From Pseudothermotoga sp. (GTDB lineage Bacteria; Thermotogota; Thermotogae; Thermotogales; DSM-5069): a stretch of DNA of 64,000 nucleotides. Below the pieces are notes generated by a model that saw only the letters and a program-made list of their open reading frames with translations, searched no databases and was not told the DNA's origin. Shown in pieces: positions 53,712 to 63,095 of this stretch. Location of the stretch: NCBI GenBank assembly GCA_025060105.1, contig JANXCS010000008.1, positions 1 through 64,000 on the forward strand, written 5' to 3'. Positions within the stretch are counted from its first letter, which is position 1; the number at the start of each line of letters is the position of its first letter. The position numbers were made by a program, and so were the translations under genes.

Positions 53712-56161
53712 CCCTGAAGAACTCCTGCTTTCGTTATTCGTCTTCTGTTGAACTTCAGACCATTTTTGCCTCGAGAACAGACAACAACATCTCCAGAATT
53801 GAATTTACCTCTTAAAATCTCTTCCGCTAGAGGATCTTCCAGATACTGCTGAATCGCACGTTTCATTGGTCTTGCACCATAGACGGGATCGAACCCTTTC
53901 TCCATGAGGAACTCTTTTGCAGATTTTGTCAAGATTATGTCTAAGCCTTTACTCTTCAGCCTCTCACGCACATCTGAAACGAGTATATCGATGATCTTCG
54001 AAACGTGTTCTTTTGTGAGAGGATGGAACACGACGATCTCGTCTATTCTGTTCAAAAATTCTGGCCTGAACGTTTTCTTAACCTCGTCAAGAACAAGCGT
54101 TTTGATTTCTTCATAGTCCCGTTGCGAATCTTCTTGCGAAACGAATCCGAGCGTTCTTTTAGCTTTGTTTATCAACGTGCCACCGATGTTGCTGGTCATG
54201 ACTATAATGGTGTTCTTGAAATCTACTTCTCTACCTTGCGAATCTGTCAATCGTCCATCGTCCATTATTTGCAAAAGTATGTTGAAAACATCTGGATGAG
54301 CCTTTTCGATTTCATCGAACAAAATGACAGAGAAAGGCCTACGCCTGATTTTCTCAGTGAGAGTACCACCTTCCTCGTAACCAACATAGCCTGGAGGTGC
54401 TCCTATCAATCTGGAGACCGAGAACCTTTCCATGTACTCGCTCATGTCGAATCTAACCAAAGCTTTTTCATCACCAAAAAGGTGTGCAGCGAGCACTTTC
54501 GTCAACTCAGTTTTACCAACACCCGTCGGACCGAGGAACAAAAACACGCCAATAGGACGTCTTGGGTCCTTTAAACCACTTCGTGCACGTCTTATAGCCC
54601 TCGCGATCGCCTTTATAGCTTCATCTTGTCCAACGATACGTTGATGCAAGGCTTTTTCTAAGTTCAAAAGTTTTTCGCTCTCGCTCTCTTCTATCTTCAT
54701 CAGTGGTATACCTGTCCAACCCGATACAACTTCCGCAATTTGGTCCACGTCGACCGTTATGATCGATGACTCAACAGATTTCCTCCATTGCTGGTATTTA
54801 TCGTTGAGCTGTGCAGAAAGGATCCGTTCACGTTCTTTCAACTCAGCAGCTTTCTCGTAATCTTGGTTCAGTACGGCCAGCTCTTTATCGTTCTTGGTCT
54901 GTTCCAACTGAGCTTTCAAGAGTTGGATGTCTGGTGGGAGGATGAAACTCTTCAGTCTCGCCCTGGCACCAGCTTCATCTATCACGTCTATCGCTTTATC
55001 TGGAAGGAAGTGATCTGTAATGTAACGTTTCGAAAGATAAACAGCAGCTTCAAGTGCGGGGTCGGTGTACTTAACTCTGTGGTGTGACTCGTATTTGTGT
55101 CTCAACCCCTTTAAAATCTCCAAAGTTTCCTCAGCGCTGGGTTCTCTGATGTAAATTTTTTGGAAACGTCTCTCCAAAGCCGCGTCTTTCTCTATGTACT
55201 TTCTGTATTCGTCAGGCGTTGTGGCACCAATACACTTGATTTCACCACGAGCGAGGGCCGGTTTGAGTATGTTCGCCGCATCCACAGCACCTTCTGCAGA
55301 TCCCGCACCCACTATTGTGTGGATCTCATCTATGAAGAGTATGATGTTAGGATCGCGACTGACGACCTGGAGTAATTTCTTCATCCTCTTTTCAAATTCG
55401 CCCCTGTACTTGGTACCAGCAACGAGCGCGGCAACATCCAGAGAGAAGATCGTTTTGTGTTTCAACGGCTCCGGGACATCTCCAGCCACTATCTTTTGTG
55501 CGAGACCTTCCACGATGGCAGTCTTACCAATGCCCGGTTCACCTATGAGCACAGGATTGTTTTTCTTTCGCCTGACGAGCACCTGCATCACGCGCGCTAT
55601 TTCTTCCTCTCTTCCAATGACGGGATCGAGTTGGTTTTTCATGGCGAGCGCCGTGAGATCTATTCCAAAACCCTCTAAATGCCTCACAGAAGGATTGTCC
55701 GAGGACCTGTCGATATCGTAATCACTTTCACGTTGCTGCGAACTTTCAACAACGTTTCTTCTGAGTACGCCAAGGTCCACACCCATTTTTCTCAGTACGT
55801 GAACTGCGATACCTTCACCTTCCCTGATGATACCTAGGAGGATATGCTCAGGCTGAATTTTTTCACTACCCAAGTATTTCGCTTCCTCGTAAGCGAGCTC
55901 GATGACACGTTTGGCTCTTGGGGTCATCTGAGGCGAACTAGAATAACCTCGCATGCCCATTCCAACCATGGATATGATCTCGTTCTTTGCACGCGCATAA
56001 GTAACACCCATTTCAGCGAGAGATTCACTGAGCGGAGTATCTTGCTTCAGTATGGCCAGAAGTATATGTTCGGTACCAACGTACGAATGGCCCATCTCAA
56101 TGGCTTCTTTCTGTGCTTCAACGATCAACCTTGCGGAACTTTCTGAGAATTTATCGAACAT
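53708..56161 (-). CDS. clpC: ATP-dependent Clp protease ATPase subunit ClpC
   Basis: 817 residues. Clp-N repeats (FSESSARLIVEAQKEAIEMGHSYVGTEHILL), first AAA+ with GEPGIGKTAIVEG, a middle M-domain with a UVR-type NDKELAVLNQDYEKAAELKERE, second AAA+ with FLGPTGVGKTELTK, and YGARPMKRAIQ near the end. It unfolds proteins for ClpP. The ATG at 56161 has GAGGTG 6 nt upstream; GTG 56170 and ATG 56167 are alternatives. No ctsR/mcsAB precedes it; a CPBP protease gene does (21-bp gap). Confidence 0.96.
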   Translation of the reverse strand: MFDKFSESSARLIVEAQKEAIEMGHSYVGTEHILLAILKQDTPLSESLAEMGVTYARAKNEIISMVGMGMRGYSSSPQMTPRAKRVIELAYEEAKYLGSEKIQPEHILLGIIREGEGIAVHVLRKMGVDLGVLRRNVVESSQQRESDYDIDRSSDNPSVRHLEGFGIDLTALAMKNQLDPVIGREEEIARVMQVLVRRKKNNPVLIGEPGIGKTAIVEGLAQKIVAGDVPEPLKHKTIFSLDVAALVAGTKYRGEFEKRMKKLLQVVSRDPNIILFIDEIHTIVGAGSAEGAVDAANILKPALARGEIKCIGATTPDEYRKYIEKDAALERRFQKIYIREPSAEETLEILKGLRHKYESHHRVKYTDPALEAAVYLSKRYITDHFLPDKAIDVIDEAGARARLKSFILPPDIQLLKAQLEQTKNDKELAVLNQDYEKAAELKERERILSAQLNDKYQQWRKSVESSIITVDVDQIAEVVSGWTGIPLMKIEESESEKLLNLEKALHQRIVGQDEAIKAIARAIRRARSGLKDPRRPIGVFLFLGPTGVGKTELTKVLAAHLFGDEKALVRFDMSEYMERFSVSRLIGAPPGYVGYEEGGTLTEKIRRRPFSVILFDEIEKAHPDVFNILLQIMDDGRLTDSQGREVDFKNTIIVMTSNIGGTLINKAKRTLGFVSQEDSQRDYEEIKTLVLDEVKKTFRPEFLNRIDEIVVFHPLTKEHVSKIIDILVSDVRERLKSKGLDIILTKSAKEFLMEKGFDPVYGARPMKRAIQQYLEDPLAEEILRGKFNSGDVVVCSRGKNGLKFNRRRITKAGVLQG

Positions 56162-56182
56162 TCGCATCACCTCTTCAACGTT

Positions 56183-56746
56183 TTACAGTGATGATATCAA
56201 TGCCACCACATTGTTTAGACAGTGAACTATCATACAAGGTATCAAAGATCCGTGAGCTTCTCTTATCGTTCCAAGTAACATAGAAGTCACGAATATCTGT
56301 GGAAAAACAGCCATCGGATGAAAGAATGAAAAGAAAAGCGATGTTACAACTATAGCTCCGTTCGTACCGAGACGCTTTTTGAAAACCGACTGTGTATAAC
56401 CCCGAAAAGCAATTTCTTCCGCGACTGGGGCCAGAAAGAGAGCAAGAACGATCAAACCGGGATCTAAACTCAGTTTCTGAACGGAATCTTTTTGCTGAGG
56501 AAAGATCGCGTTCGTCAGTGCAAGCAAGCCGTAAAGTACAAGCAAATACAACAAGCTCCTCAGAAGGATGCCCTTCTTGTAGCTGAAGAGCGAACCTATT
56601 TTCTCCATCTTCATCGAGAACAAGCTCACAAATAAAAGTATTGCATACCATACTGTTGCGCTCCATATCGAGCTGTTCAAACTCACTATGAATGGTCCCA
56701 AAAACAAGACTAATAAGAACAAGAGGAACAGCAGCCTACTTTTCAT
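56183..56746 (-). CDS. CPBP-family intramembrane metalloprotease
   Basis: 187 residues, about six helices. EEIAFRGYTQSVF carries the Abi/CPBP Glu-Glu-Arg motif, followed by FFSFFHP and IVHCLNNVV (the HxxxN motif). These are Rce1-like membrane proteases. Substrate unknown. ATG 56746 is used because the upstream region contains the rpsT terminator, whose T tail would overlap the alternative ATG at 56776; the GGAAG at ~9 nt upstream fits. Confidence 0.8.
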   Translation of the reverse strand: MKSRLLFLLFLLVLFLGPFIVSLNSSIWSATVWYAILLFVSLFSMKMEKIGSLFSYKKGILLRSLLYLLVLYGLLALTNAIFPQQKDSVQKLSLDPGLIVLALFLAPVAEEIAFRGYTQSVFKKRLGTNGAIVVTSLFFSFFHPMAVFPQIFVTSMLLGTIREAHGSLIPCMIVHCLNNVVALISSL

Positions 56747-56776
56747 GGCAACATCTTCCTGATTAAATTTTACCAT

Positions 56777-56811
56777 CAAAACAAAACCAGCACCTGAATC
56801 GCAGGTGCTGG
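56777..56811 (-). terminator. Terminator of the rpsT/metK operon
   Basis: CCAGCACCTG (56787-56796) and CAGGTGCTGG (56802-56811) form a perfect 10-bp stem with a 5-nt loop. On the minus strand it is followed by TTTTGTTTTGAT. It separates rpsT from the CPBP-clpC group. Confidence 0.9.
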
Positions 56812-56849
56812 AACAAACGAGAAAAGACACTTTAAGTTTTGTTAACTTA

Positions 56850-57137
56850 TCACTGTTGAATCATTTGCAAACTTTTGTTGACGAGATTCATGAGACGAGA
56901 TTTTCTGCGCGCAGCTTGATTTTTGTGAATGGCACCCTTCGAAGCAGCTTTATCTATGGCGGAGATAGCCTCTCTGACAAGCTGCATGATTTTTTCCCTG
57001 CTCTCACCGGCTTTTATAGCCTCCATAACACTTTTGACGTTGTTTTTCATCTTCGTTTTGTAAGATCTATTTCTCTCCCTTCTTTCAGCCGACTGTTTCA
57101 CACGCTTCAAAGCTGATTTATTGACTTTCCTCGCCAC
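56850..57137 (-). CDS. rpsT: Ribosomal protein S20
   Basis: 95 residues. NKSALKRVKQSAERRERNRS, then KAGESREKIMQLVREAISAIDKAASKGAIHKNQAARRKSRLM, typical S20 helical hairpin with basic surface. Standard length is ~85-100. It binds 16S rRNA near the 5' domain. Follows metK by 15 bp, so likely in its transcript, and is ended by a strong terminator. Confidence 0.97.
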   Translation of the reverse strand: MARKVNKSALKRVKQSAERRERNRSYKTKMKNNVKSVMEAIKAGESREKIMQLVREAISAIDKAASKGAIHKNQAARRKSRLMNLVNKSLQMIQQ

Positions 57138-57152
57138 GGCAATTCGCCTCCC

Positions 57153-58346
57153 TCATCGCAAGTTGAAATATCTCTTGAGTTCATCAACGGCATCGAGTTT
57201 TTCCCATGTGAAATCGGGATCATTTCTACCGAAATGCCCATAAACTGCCGTTTTCTTATATATCGGCCTGCGTAGATTCAGCTTCTCAATGATCGCAAGT
57301 GGTCGAAAATCGAACACCTCGACGACAGCTTTTTTCAGGCGTTCCTCGTCAACCTTTGCGGTCCCGAACGTGTCTATCATCAACGATACAGGCCGTGCTT
57401 TACCGATCGCGTACGCAACTTGTATCAGGAAACGATCAGCTAAGCCAGCAGCAACGATGTTTTTAGCAACGTATCGTGCCATATAGTGAGCTGATCTATC
57501 CACCTTCGTGGGATCTTTGCCACTGAAAGCTCCTCCTCCGTGTGGTACCCAACCTCCATAGGTATCCACTATGATCTTTCGTCCAGTTAAACCTGTGTCT
57601 GCTGATGGACCTCCGAGTACGAACCTTCCTGTTGGGTTCACCAAGATTTTCACATCGTTTGACCAGTACTGTTCCGGTATAGTTGGTCTTATGACGTGTT
57701 CAATGAGGGCTTCTCTGAGTTCATTGATCGTCACATCCGGCTCGTGCTGAGCAGAAATGAGAATCGTATCGACTCTCACTGGTTTCAGATTTTCATCGTA
57801 CTCGACAGTGACTTGAGTTTTTCCATCAGGTCTGAGAAACGGGACTATCTTCTTCTTTCGAACTTCAGCGAGTCTCATCGCGAGCTTGTGCGCGAGCATT
57901 ATTGGGAGTGGCATGTACTCAGGTGTTTCGTTGGTGGCATATCCAAACATCATTCCTTGGTCTCCAGCACCGATTTTGTCGTAATCGTCATCGAGATGGT
58001 TTTTCTCTCTAACCTCCAGTGCTTTGTTCACTCCTATGGCTATATCTGGTGACTGGTTGTGAATGGAAGTCAAGACTCCACAAGTTTCACCGTCAAAACC
58101 ATATTTTGCCCTGGTGTAACCTATGTCGAGGATCGTCCTTCGAACGATTTCCTGGATGTCCACATAGGCTTCCGTCGTGACTTCTCCAGCAACTATTGCA
58201 ATCCCTGTGGTAACTAATGTTTCAACGGCAACCCTCGCGTTCGGATCCTGCTCTAAAATTGCATCCAGTATCGCATCTGATATCTGATCTGCCATCTTGT
58301 CTGGATGACCTTCTGTAACACTCTCACTGGTGAACAACCTCTTCAT
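57153..58346 (-). CDS. metK: S-adenosylmethionine synthetase
   Basis: 397 residues. [36 protein letters not shown] (ATP motif), [21 protein letters not shown] (P-loop-like) and [27 protein letters not shown] are all canonical. It joins methionine and ATP to make SAM. It lies in the hflX-M23-Zn-ribbon-metK-rpsT run; no SAM riboswitch is seen ahead of it. Confidence 0.98.
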   Translation of the reverse strand: MKRLFTSESVTEGHPDKMADQISDAILDAILEQDPNARVAVETLVTTGIAIVAGEVTTEAYVDIQEIVRRTILDIGYTRAKYGFDGETCGVLTSIHNQSPDIAIGVNKALEVREKNHLDDDYDKIGAGDQGMMFGYATNETPEYMPLPIMLAHKLAMRLAEVRKKKIVPFLRPDGKTQVTVEYDENLKPVRVDTILISAQHEPDVTINELREALIEHVIRPTIPEQYWSNDVKILVNPTGRFVLGGPSADTGLTGRKIIVDTYGGWVPHGGGAFSGKDPTKVDRSAHYMARYVAKNIVAAGLADRFLIQVAYAIGKARPVSLMIDTFGTAKVDEERLKKAVVEVFDFRPLAIIEKLNLRRPIYKKTAVYGHFGRNDPDFTWEKLDAVDELKRYFNLR

Positions 58347-58675
58347 TTCTCCTCCTCCTTTGTGTGCTGTTCGTACTGTTCTTTGGTGACGAATTCTCCA
58401 CCTTCAAGGCTGAAGGATCGAACTTTATAGTTCATACTGAACGTGGCACTCAGATGCAACTTGTTTGGACACTTTGAACCAACATAGATCTTATCAATTC
58501 TGTATGGAGTGCTCGGGTTGTCATAATCATTTATGAAATCGTAACCCATGCGTAAATGGCTACGGAAATATTCACCACACTTGGAACATTTGAAGTACAC
58601 CACTAACGTGTTACCATGTCTGTAAAAAGGATCCAAAGCGAGGTTCTTGACTTTCTTTCGTCCGAAGAACCACAC
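58343..58675 (-). CDS. Small Zn-ribbon-like protein
   Basis: 110 residues, not recognised. CSKCGEYF gives a CxxC pair and SKCPNK a third Cys; a fourth ligand is unclear. The tail is acidic and Lys-rich. It overlaps the metK start by 4 nt and lies 5 bp after the M23 gene, so it is translated with them. No function is inferable. Confidence 0.55.
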   Translation of the reverse strand: MWFFGRKKVKNLALDPFYRHGNTLVVYFKCSKCGEYFRSHLRMGYDFINDYDNPSTPYRIDKIYVGSKCPNKLHLSATFSMNYKVRSFSLEGGEFVTKEQYEQHTKEEEK

Positions 58676-58680
58676 GCTTT

Positions 58681-59655
58681 CTACCTTCTTTCCAAAACGA
58701 ATCTCAATTCATACTCAGTTTTCCAAATGTCCTCACAAACTATAACCACATTCACTCTAGAAGGAAGCTGTCCCAGCTCGGGAAACTTATTCAACTTAAC
58801 AATTCTACTCCCTTTGTCTGGATAGAGCTTGTAGTAAGCGGCATATCTGTACCCATCCGAGATTGAATCTTCAGTGTAGACTGCCCACACGTTGTTGAAC
58901 TCGTTTGCATGTATCTCACTGAAATTGATATGATACACTAAACTGTTGTTCAAATACAATTTCAAAGATTTCATACCGATGTTGTTCCTACCTATGATTG
59001 TCACTGCATCCAAAGCGATCTTTGGCCAATCACCTCGAAATTTGTATACTTTTCCCTCAGTGTAAGTTTGCTTCTCACCGTCTATGATCAACCCTCTCAC
59101 GGTGAATCTAGCATCTGAAGGTTTTGGAACGAGTAGAAAATCAGTGGGATCGTAATGTAAAGTTTCATCCGCGTTTCTCACCTCGAAATGGCAGTGTGGC
59201 TGAGCGGCTTCCCCAGTTTGGCCAGAATAACCCACTGTTTCCTTCGCCTTGAACCAAACAGTTCTTTCGGGAAACTCTACCACGATCCTTCTTCTTCCGA
59301 ACTCGCTCACGACACTGTTCACGATACCCCTGATCTTCTCGGAAAAATCACTGAGGTGGGCGTACAAGGTCCTCATACCATTTTCATGTTGGAGAACAAC
59401 TACGTTACCGTATATGTCATCTTCATCTATTTCCACCCGCACGAGCCATCCATCTGCTGCAGCGAGTATTGGGACACCCGCGCGCATCTGCGTTGAAAAG
59501 TCGGCGCCCATGTGAAAATGTGGACCTCTGTTTCCAGTACCTCTGAATTCACCGAAACTGGAGGTTATCAAAAGTTGGCCATCCACAGGTGGTACGAACG
59601 TGGCTAGCACGAACACCGGTAAGATTATCAGAACCATCAGCACTGACCTTCGCAC
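58681..59655 (-). CDS. M23-family peptidase (LysM-less endopeptidase type)
   Basis: 324 residues with an N-terminal signal peptide (~20 residues). The M23 domain has HFHMGADFS (first His and Asp), YAHLSDFS and PHCHFEVRN (HxH), all Zn ligands intact. The C-terminal ~130 residues are beta-rich and of unknown role. Secreted murein endopeptidase acting between stem-peptide crosslinks is likely. It overlaps hflX by 19 bp. Confidence 0.85.
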   Translation of the reverse strand: MRRSVLMVLIILPVFVLATFVPPVDGQLLITSSFGEFRGTGNRGPHFHMGADFSTQMRAGVPILAAADGWLVRVEIDEDDIYGNVVVLQHENGMRTLYAHLSDFSEKIRGIVNSVVSEFGRRRIVVEFPERTVWFKAKETVGYSGQTGEAAQPHCHFEVRNADETLHYDPTDFLLVPKPSDARFTVRGLIIDGEKQTYTEGKVYKFRGDWPKIALDAVTIIGRNNIGMKSLKLYLNNSLVYHINFSEIHANEFNNVWAVYTEDSISDGYRYAAYYKLYPDKGSRIVKLNKFPELGQLPSRVNVVIVCEDIWKTEYELRFVLERR

Positions 59656-60914
59656 TCAACCATCCCTCCATCGAAAAGTGTTGCGAGTTTTTTCAGTACA
59701 CTCTCACGAGCTTTTATTCTAACAACAACTCCGCCAGGAGTGTAAACACTTTCTTCAATTGTTATCTTTTCGCGGTACTTTTCTAACAGGTGTAAACGAT
59801 CCAGTTTCACGAGAAGCTCCATTTCAATCTCTTCCCTTTCTAAGATTCGACAAACTTCTTTGAGGAGCACGTCTAATCCTTGACGCTTGAGGGCACTTAT
59901 AAAAATTGCGCTTGGATAATCATCCAAAAGCCGCTGAAGATCTTCCTCACTGAGCAAATCAATCTTGTTGAAAACCAGCAACCGTTGAATTTGGTAAGCG
60001 TTTAGTTCGTTCAAGACTTCTTCAGCCACCTTTATTTTCTCTGAGAATTCTCTGTCCGAAGCATCCACAAGTAATATCACAAGATTTGAAAAGACGATTT
60101 CCTCTAGCGTTGATTTGAAAGCTTCCACGATGGAGTGTGGCACTTTCCTTATGAAACCAACAGTATCTTTGAACAATACGATTCGTCCGTTCGGTAATTT
60201 CACCCGCCTCACCACTGGCGCTAAAGTGCTGAAGAGCCTAGGACTCGCGGTGATCGAAGGATCAGCCGACAGAGCAGCCAACAAGCAAGATTTCCCAGCG
60301 TTGGTATAACCAACTATCGACACAGTTGCAAGTTCGTTGTCTAATCTGAGCTTCCGTTGCTGCTCCCTGTTCTTTCTGATTTCATCCAATTGTTTTTTCA
60401 ACGCACTTATCCTTTCGCGTATCTCCCTTCTTTTCTCTTCGAGCTTTGGTTCACCTGGTCCCCTCGTTCCGATGCCACCACCCAGTCTCGACAAACTCTT
60501 ACCTTCTCCAACCAATCTAGGCAGTTCGTACTGAAGCTGGGCGAGCTCAACTTGAAGTTTTCCTTCCTTCGTGGTGGCATGGCGTGCAAAAACGTCCAGA
60601 ATGATCTGCGTTCTATCCCTTACAGGAACTTTGAGAATTTTCTCCAAGTTTTTGACTTGGAGTGGGGTGAGTTCACTGTCAACCACGACGTAATCGATCT
60701 TCATTCGCTCGACTTTCTCGACGAGGGATTCTACTTTGCCTCGGCCAAGATAAAAGCGCGAGTCAGGGAACTCGCGCTTCTGCTTTACAATTTCCTCAAC
60801 CTTCACTCCCAGGTTGGACAGAAGATCGATCAATTCTTCACAAGACGGGCTATCGCTATCTATTGTGAGCATCAAAACTCTCTTAAAATCTGTAGTTTCA
60901 CTCGTCCGCACCAT
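59637..60914 (-). CDS. hflX: Ribosome-associated GTPase HflX
   Basis: 425 residues. N-terminal HflX domain (FYLGRGKVESL, QIILDVFARHATTKEGKLQVELAQLQYELPRLVG), G1 GYTNAGKSCLL, G3 DTVGFIRKVPHSIVEAFKSTLEE, G4 NKID. It splits stalled ribosomes under heat stress. It overlaps the hfq end by 17 bp, in the widely conserved miaA-hfq-hflX order. Confidence 0.95.
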   Translation of the reverse strand: MVRTSETTDFKRVLMLTIDSDSPSCEELIDLLSNLGVKVEEIVKQKREFPDSRFYLGRGKVESLVEKVERMKIDYVVVDSELTPLQVKNLEKILKVPVRDRTQIILDVFARHATTKEGKLQVELAQLQYELPRLVGEGKSLSRLGGGIGTRGPGEPKLEEKRREIRERISALKKQLDEIRKNREQQRKLRLDNELATVSIVGYTNAGKSCLLAALSADPSITASPRLFSTLAPVVRRVKLPNGRIVLFKDTVGFIRKVPHSIVEAFKSTLEEIVFSNLVILLVDASDREFSEKIKVAEEVLNELNAYQIQRLLVFNKIDLLSEEDLQRLLDDYPSAIFISALKRQGLDVLLKEVCRILEREEIEMELLVKLDRLHLLEKYREKITIEESVYTPGGVVVRIKARESVLKKLATLFDGGMVECEGQC

Positions 60915-61176
60915 CAGACTGTCCTTGCTGGGCTTCCTCCTTCTCCTTCTGCTCCGTCTTCACGAGCTTAACAAAAGACGTTGGCATAATCGTACTTATG
61001 GCGTGTTTGTAAATGAGACTCTGTTGATTTTCATTTTCAAGAAGAATGGTGTAACTGTCGAAGGAACGAATAATGCCCTTGGTTTGAAACCCATTGACCA
61101 AGTAGACTTTTACCTCGACTTTATTCGTGCGCAGAGTGTTCAAAAATCTGTCTTGAAGGTTGAACTTTTCAGCCAT
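60898..61176 (-). CDS. hfq: RNA chaperone Hfq
   Basis: 92 residues. FNLQDRFLNTLRTNKVEVKVYLVNGFQTKGIIRSFDSYTILLE and the Sm2 motif YKHAISTIMP are diagnostic. The acidic C-terminal tail (KEKEEAQQGQSDGADE) is short. It forms a hexamer that pairs small RNAs with mRNAs. 18 bp behind miaA. Confidence 0.96.
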   Translation of the reverse strand: MAEKFNLQDRFLNTLRTNKVEVKVYLVNGFQTKGIIRSFDSYTILLENENQQSLIYKHAISTIMPTSFVKLVKTEQKEKEEAQQGQSDGADE

Positions 61177-61194
61177 CCTCTAGACCCCCCAACA

Positions 61195-62106
61195 TCATCG
61201 TAGATTTTTATATACGCATTCTCTCGCTAAAGAAACGAGTTTCTCAACTATTCCCTCATTGTTTGCATCTAGCCAGATCGCATCTTTGTACCTTCTGAAC
61301 CATATGAGTTGTCTTCGGGCAAAATGGCGAGTGTTGAGCTTGATTTTTTCCACCATTCGTTCAAAGGTCTCGGTTCCTTCGAGATACTCGATGACCTCTC
61401 GATAACCAATTGTTTTCAAAGCGTTCAAATCTTTTGAGTACCCTCTGTCGAGCAAAGCTTTAACTTCCTCGATCAGCCCGTTTTTCATCATTTTTTCTAC
61501 TCTCATGTTGATTCTATCATAAAGTTCTTGTCGATCTCTCGTCAGAACAACGATCACGAATTTCCCTGCAGGCTGAGCGCTCTTCCAAAGCTCCGAGATG
61601 GTCTTCCCAGTTTTGAGCCAAACTTCAAGAGCTCTCACGGTCCTTTTCAGATCATTGATGTGTATTTTCCTTGCCACTTCAGGGTCTATCTTTTCAAGCC
61701 ATCTTCTGAGTGAACCAGGTTGTTGGTTTTCTTTGAGCATCAACTGTTGTCTCAACTTTTCATCGCGAGGTACTCCATCGAATATACCCCTCACCAATGC
61801 GTCCACATAAAGCCCTGTACCTCCAACCAACAGGGGTATTTTCCCCTTTTGCTTGACCCTCTCAACAGCTTGCAAAGCATCGTTTCTGAAGTTATAAACG
61901 CTGTAGTACTCATCCGGATAGATCAGATCGATCAAATGGTGAAATACCACTTCTCTCTCATGAAGTGTCGGTTTGGCTGTCCCTATATCCATGAGCTTGT
62001 ATATCTGCCTCGAGTCAACTGAAACGATCTCTGCACCGATACGGAGAGCGACTTCTATAGCGATGGCAGTTTTTCCAACACCAGTTGGGCCAGTCAGTAT
62101 CATCAT
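61195..62106 (-). CDS. miaA: tRNA dimethylallyltransferase MiaA
   Basis: 303 residues. GPTGVGKTAIAIEVA (P-loop), VSVDSRQIYKLMDIGTAKPT, HHLIDLIYPDEYYSVYNF, PLLVGGTGLYVDAL and DLKRTVRALEVW are canonical. It puts a dimethylallyl group on A37 of tRNAs reading UNN codons. ATG 62106 overlaps the upstream methyltransferase stop by 4 nt. Confidence 0.97.
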   Translation of the reverse strand: MMILTGPTGVGKTAIAIEVALRIGAEIVSVDSRQIYKLMDIGTAKPTLHEREVVFHHLIDLIYPDEYYSVYNFRNDALQAVERVKQKGKIPLLVGGTGLYVDALVRGIFDGVPRDEKLRQQLMLKENQQPGSLRRWLEKIDPEVARKIHINDLKRTVRALEVWLKTGKTISELWKSAQPAGKFVIVVLTRDRQELYDRINMRVEKMMKNGLIEEVKALLDRGYSKDLNALKTIGYREVIEYLEGTETFERMVEKIKLNTRHFARRQLIWFRRYKDAIWLDANNEGIVEKLVSLARECVYKNLR

Positions 62107-62873
62107 TTCTTATTGATCACTCCATACAAAACTTGACTCTTCTTACTACCAGTTATCATGTCCACTTTGATTCTCTCAAACATAGAATCTTTTGCGTGTG
62201 CTTTCAAAACAACTTTTTTTCGAGCAACTCGGATCATCTCCCTAACGTCCGCGCCTGTCACAGTAGCATAGACAGCGAAAGGTCTCAATGGGTTCATAGA
62301 AGAAGATTCGTACACAGGATTCTCGAACATTGGATCACAGTAAACGATATCGAAGAATCCGTCGGGACAGCTCGAAAGGTAGGTTCTGAAATCACAGTTT
62401 AAAAGTTCTATTTTTGACATAGCGATATTTATCCATTCTTCTTTATCTCTGTAAGTTTTCAAACCCTCTCTCACAACTATGTATATGGGCACCGAAGCCT
62501 CTAAACCCAAAATTCTACCTTCACGAAGAAAGCCAGCCATGAGTATTGCCTCGGCTCCAAGTCCAAAGGTTGTATCCAAGATGAGTTCATCACCCTTCAA
62601 ACCGAGACACTCTATGAGGTGATCTTTCAATCCTTTTTTTATGTTCCTCATCCTCACCTTTGCGGTGGATGGATGAAAGAACAGCGAACCATTTTTATAT
62701 TTCACAACGATTCTGTCAGACTCAACAACGTAGCAGTAATCATCTCCAACGAAGCTCAGGAGGTTTGAATGATTTTTGCGCGAGAGGTATGGTAATCCCA
62801 GTTCTTCTGCTAATCTTCTAGCTTTCAAAACTTGTTCTTTTGCTGGCTTATGAGATGTTGTGACGAAGATCAT
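62103..62873 (-). CDS. RsmJ-like class I methyltransferase
   Basis: 256 residues. An N-terminal region of ~85 residues precedes a SAM-binding fold: ILDTTFGLGAEAILMAG (motif I), GLEASVPIYI (motif II) and DIVYCDPMFENP (motif IV, DPMF as in RsmJ's DPMFP). RsmJ methylates G1516 of 16S rRNA in E. coli, but the target here is uncertain. Overlaps the small FtsL-like gene by 4 nt. Confidence 0.78.
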   Translation of the reverse strand: MIFVTTSHKPAKEQVLKARRLAEELGLPYLSRKNHSNLLSFVGDDYCYVVESDRIVVKYKNGSLFFHPSTAKVRMRNIKKGLKDHLIECLGLKGDELILDTTFGLGAEAILMAGFLREGRILGLEASVPIYIVVREGLKTYRDKEEWINIAMSKIELLNCDFRTYLSSCPDGFFDIVYCDPMFENPVYESSSMNPLRPFAVYATVTGADVREMIRVARKKVVLKAHAKDSMFERIKVDMITGSKKSQVLYGVINKK

Positions 62874-63085
62874 CGCGGTTTGTTCTCCTTCAACACGTTG
62901 ACTTCCTTCGCCAATTCTTCGACCTGCTTTAATAGACTGTCTCTTCTTTCCACAAGTTCAGCATTCTTCTTCGTTTCAACGACAAGATGCAGGCAAAATC
63001 CAGCCCACAGGAACATTATGACAAAAAAAGTTACAATCATCACCTTTCCTATGAAATTATCGCGACGTCTTTTTAAGTGTTTCAT
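62870..63085 (-). CDS. Small single-span coiled-coil protein, FtsL/DivIC-like
   Basis: 71 residues. One transmembrane helix (residues ~14-34) follows a basic N-terminus (KHLKRRRD). A coiled-coil region follows (ELVERRDSLLKQVEELAKEVNVLKE). This layout matches FtsL/DivIC septum proteins and other small membrane-associated coiled coils. Sequence alone cannot decide. Starts 10 bp after the sugar permease stop. Confidence 0.5.
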   Translation of the reverse strand: MKHLKRRRDNFIGKVMIVTFFVIMFLWAGFCLHLVVETKKNAELVERRDSLLKQVEELAKEVNVLKENKPR

Positions 63086-63095
63086 ACACCATTCC

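Noticed and set aside
58343-58700. SAM riboswitch ahead of metK
   Set aside because: metK is inside an operon and follows a coding gene with a 4-nt overlap; there is no room for a leader.
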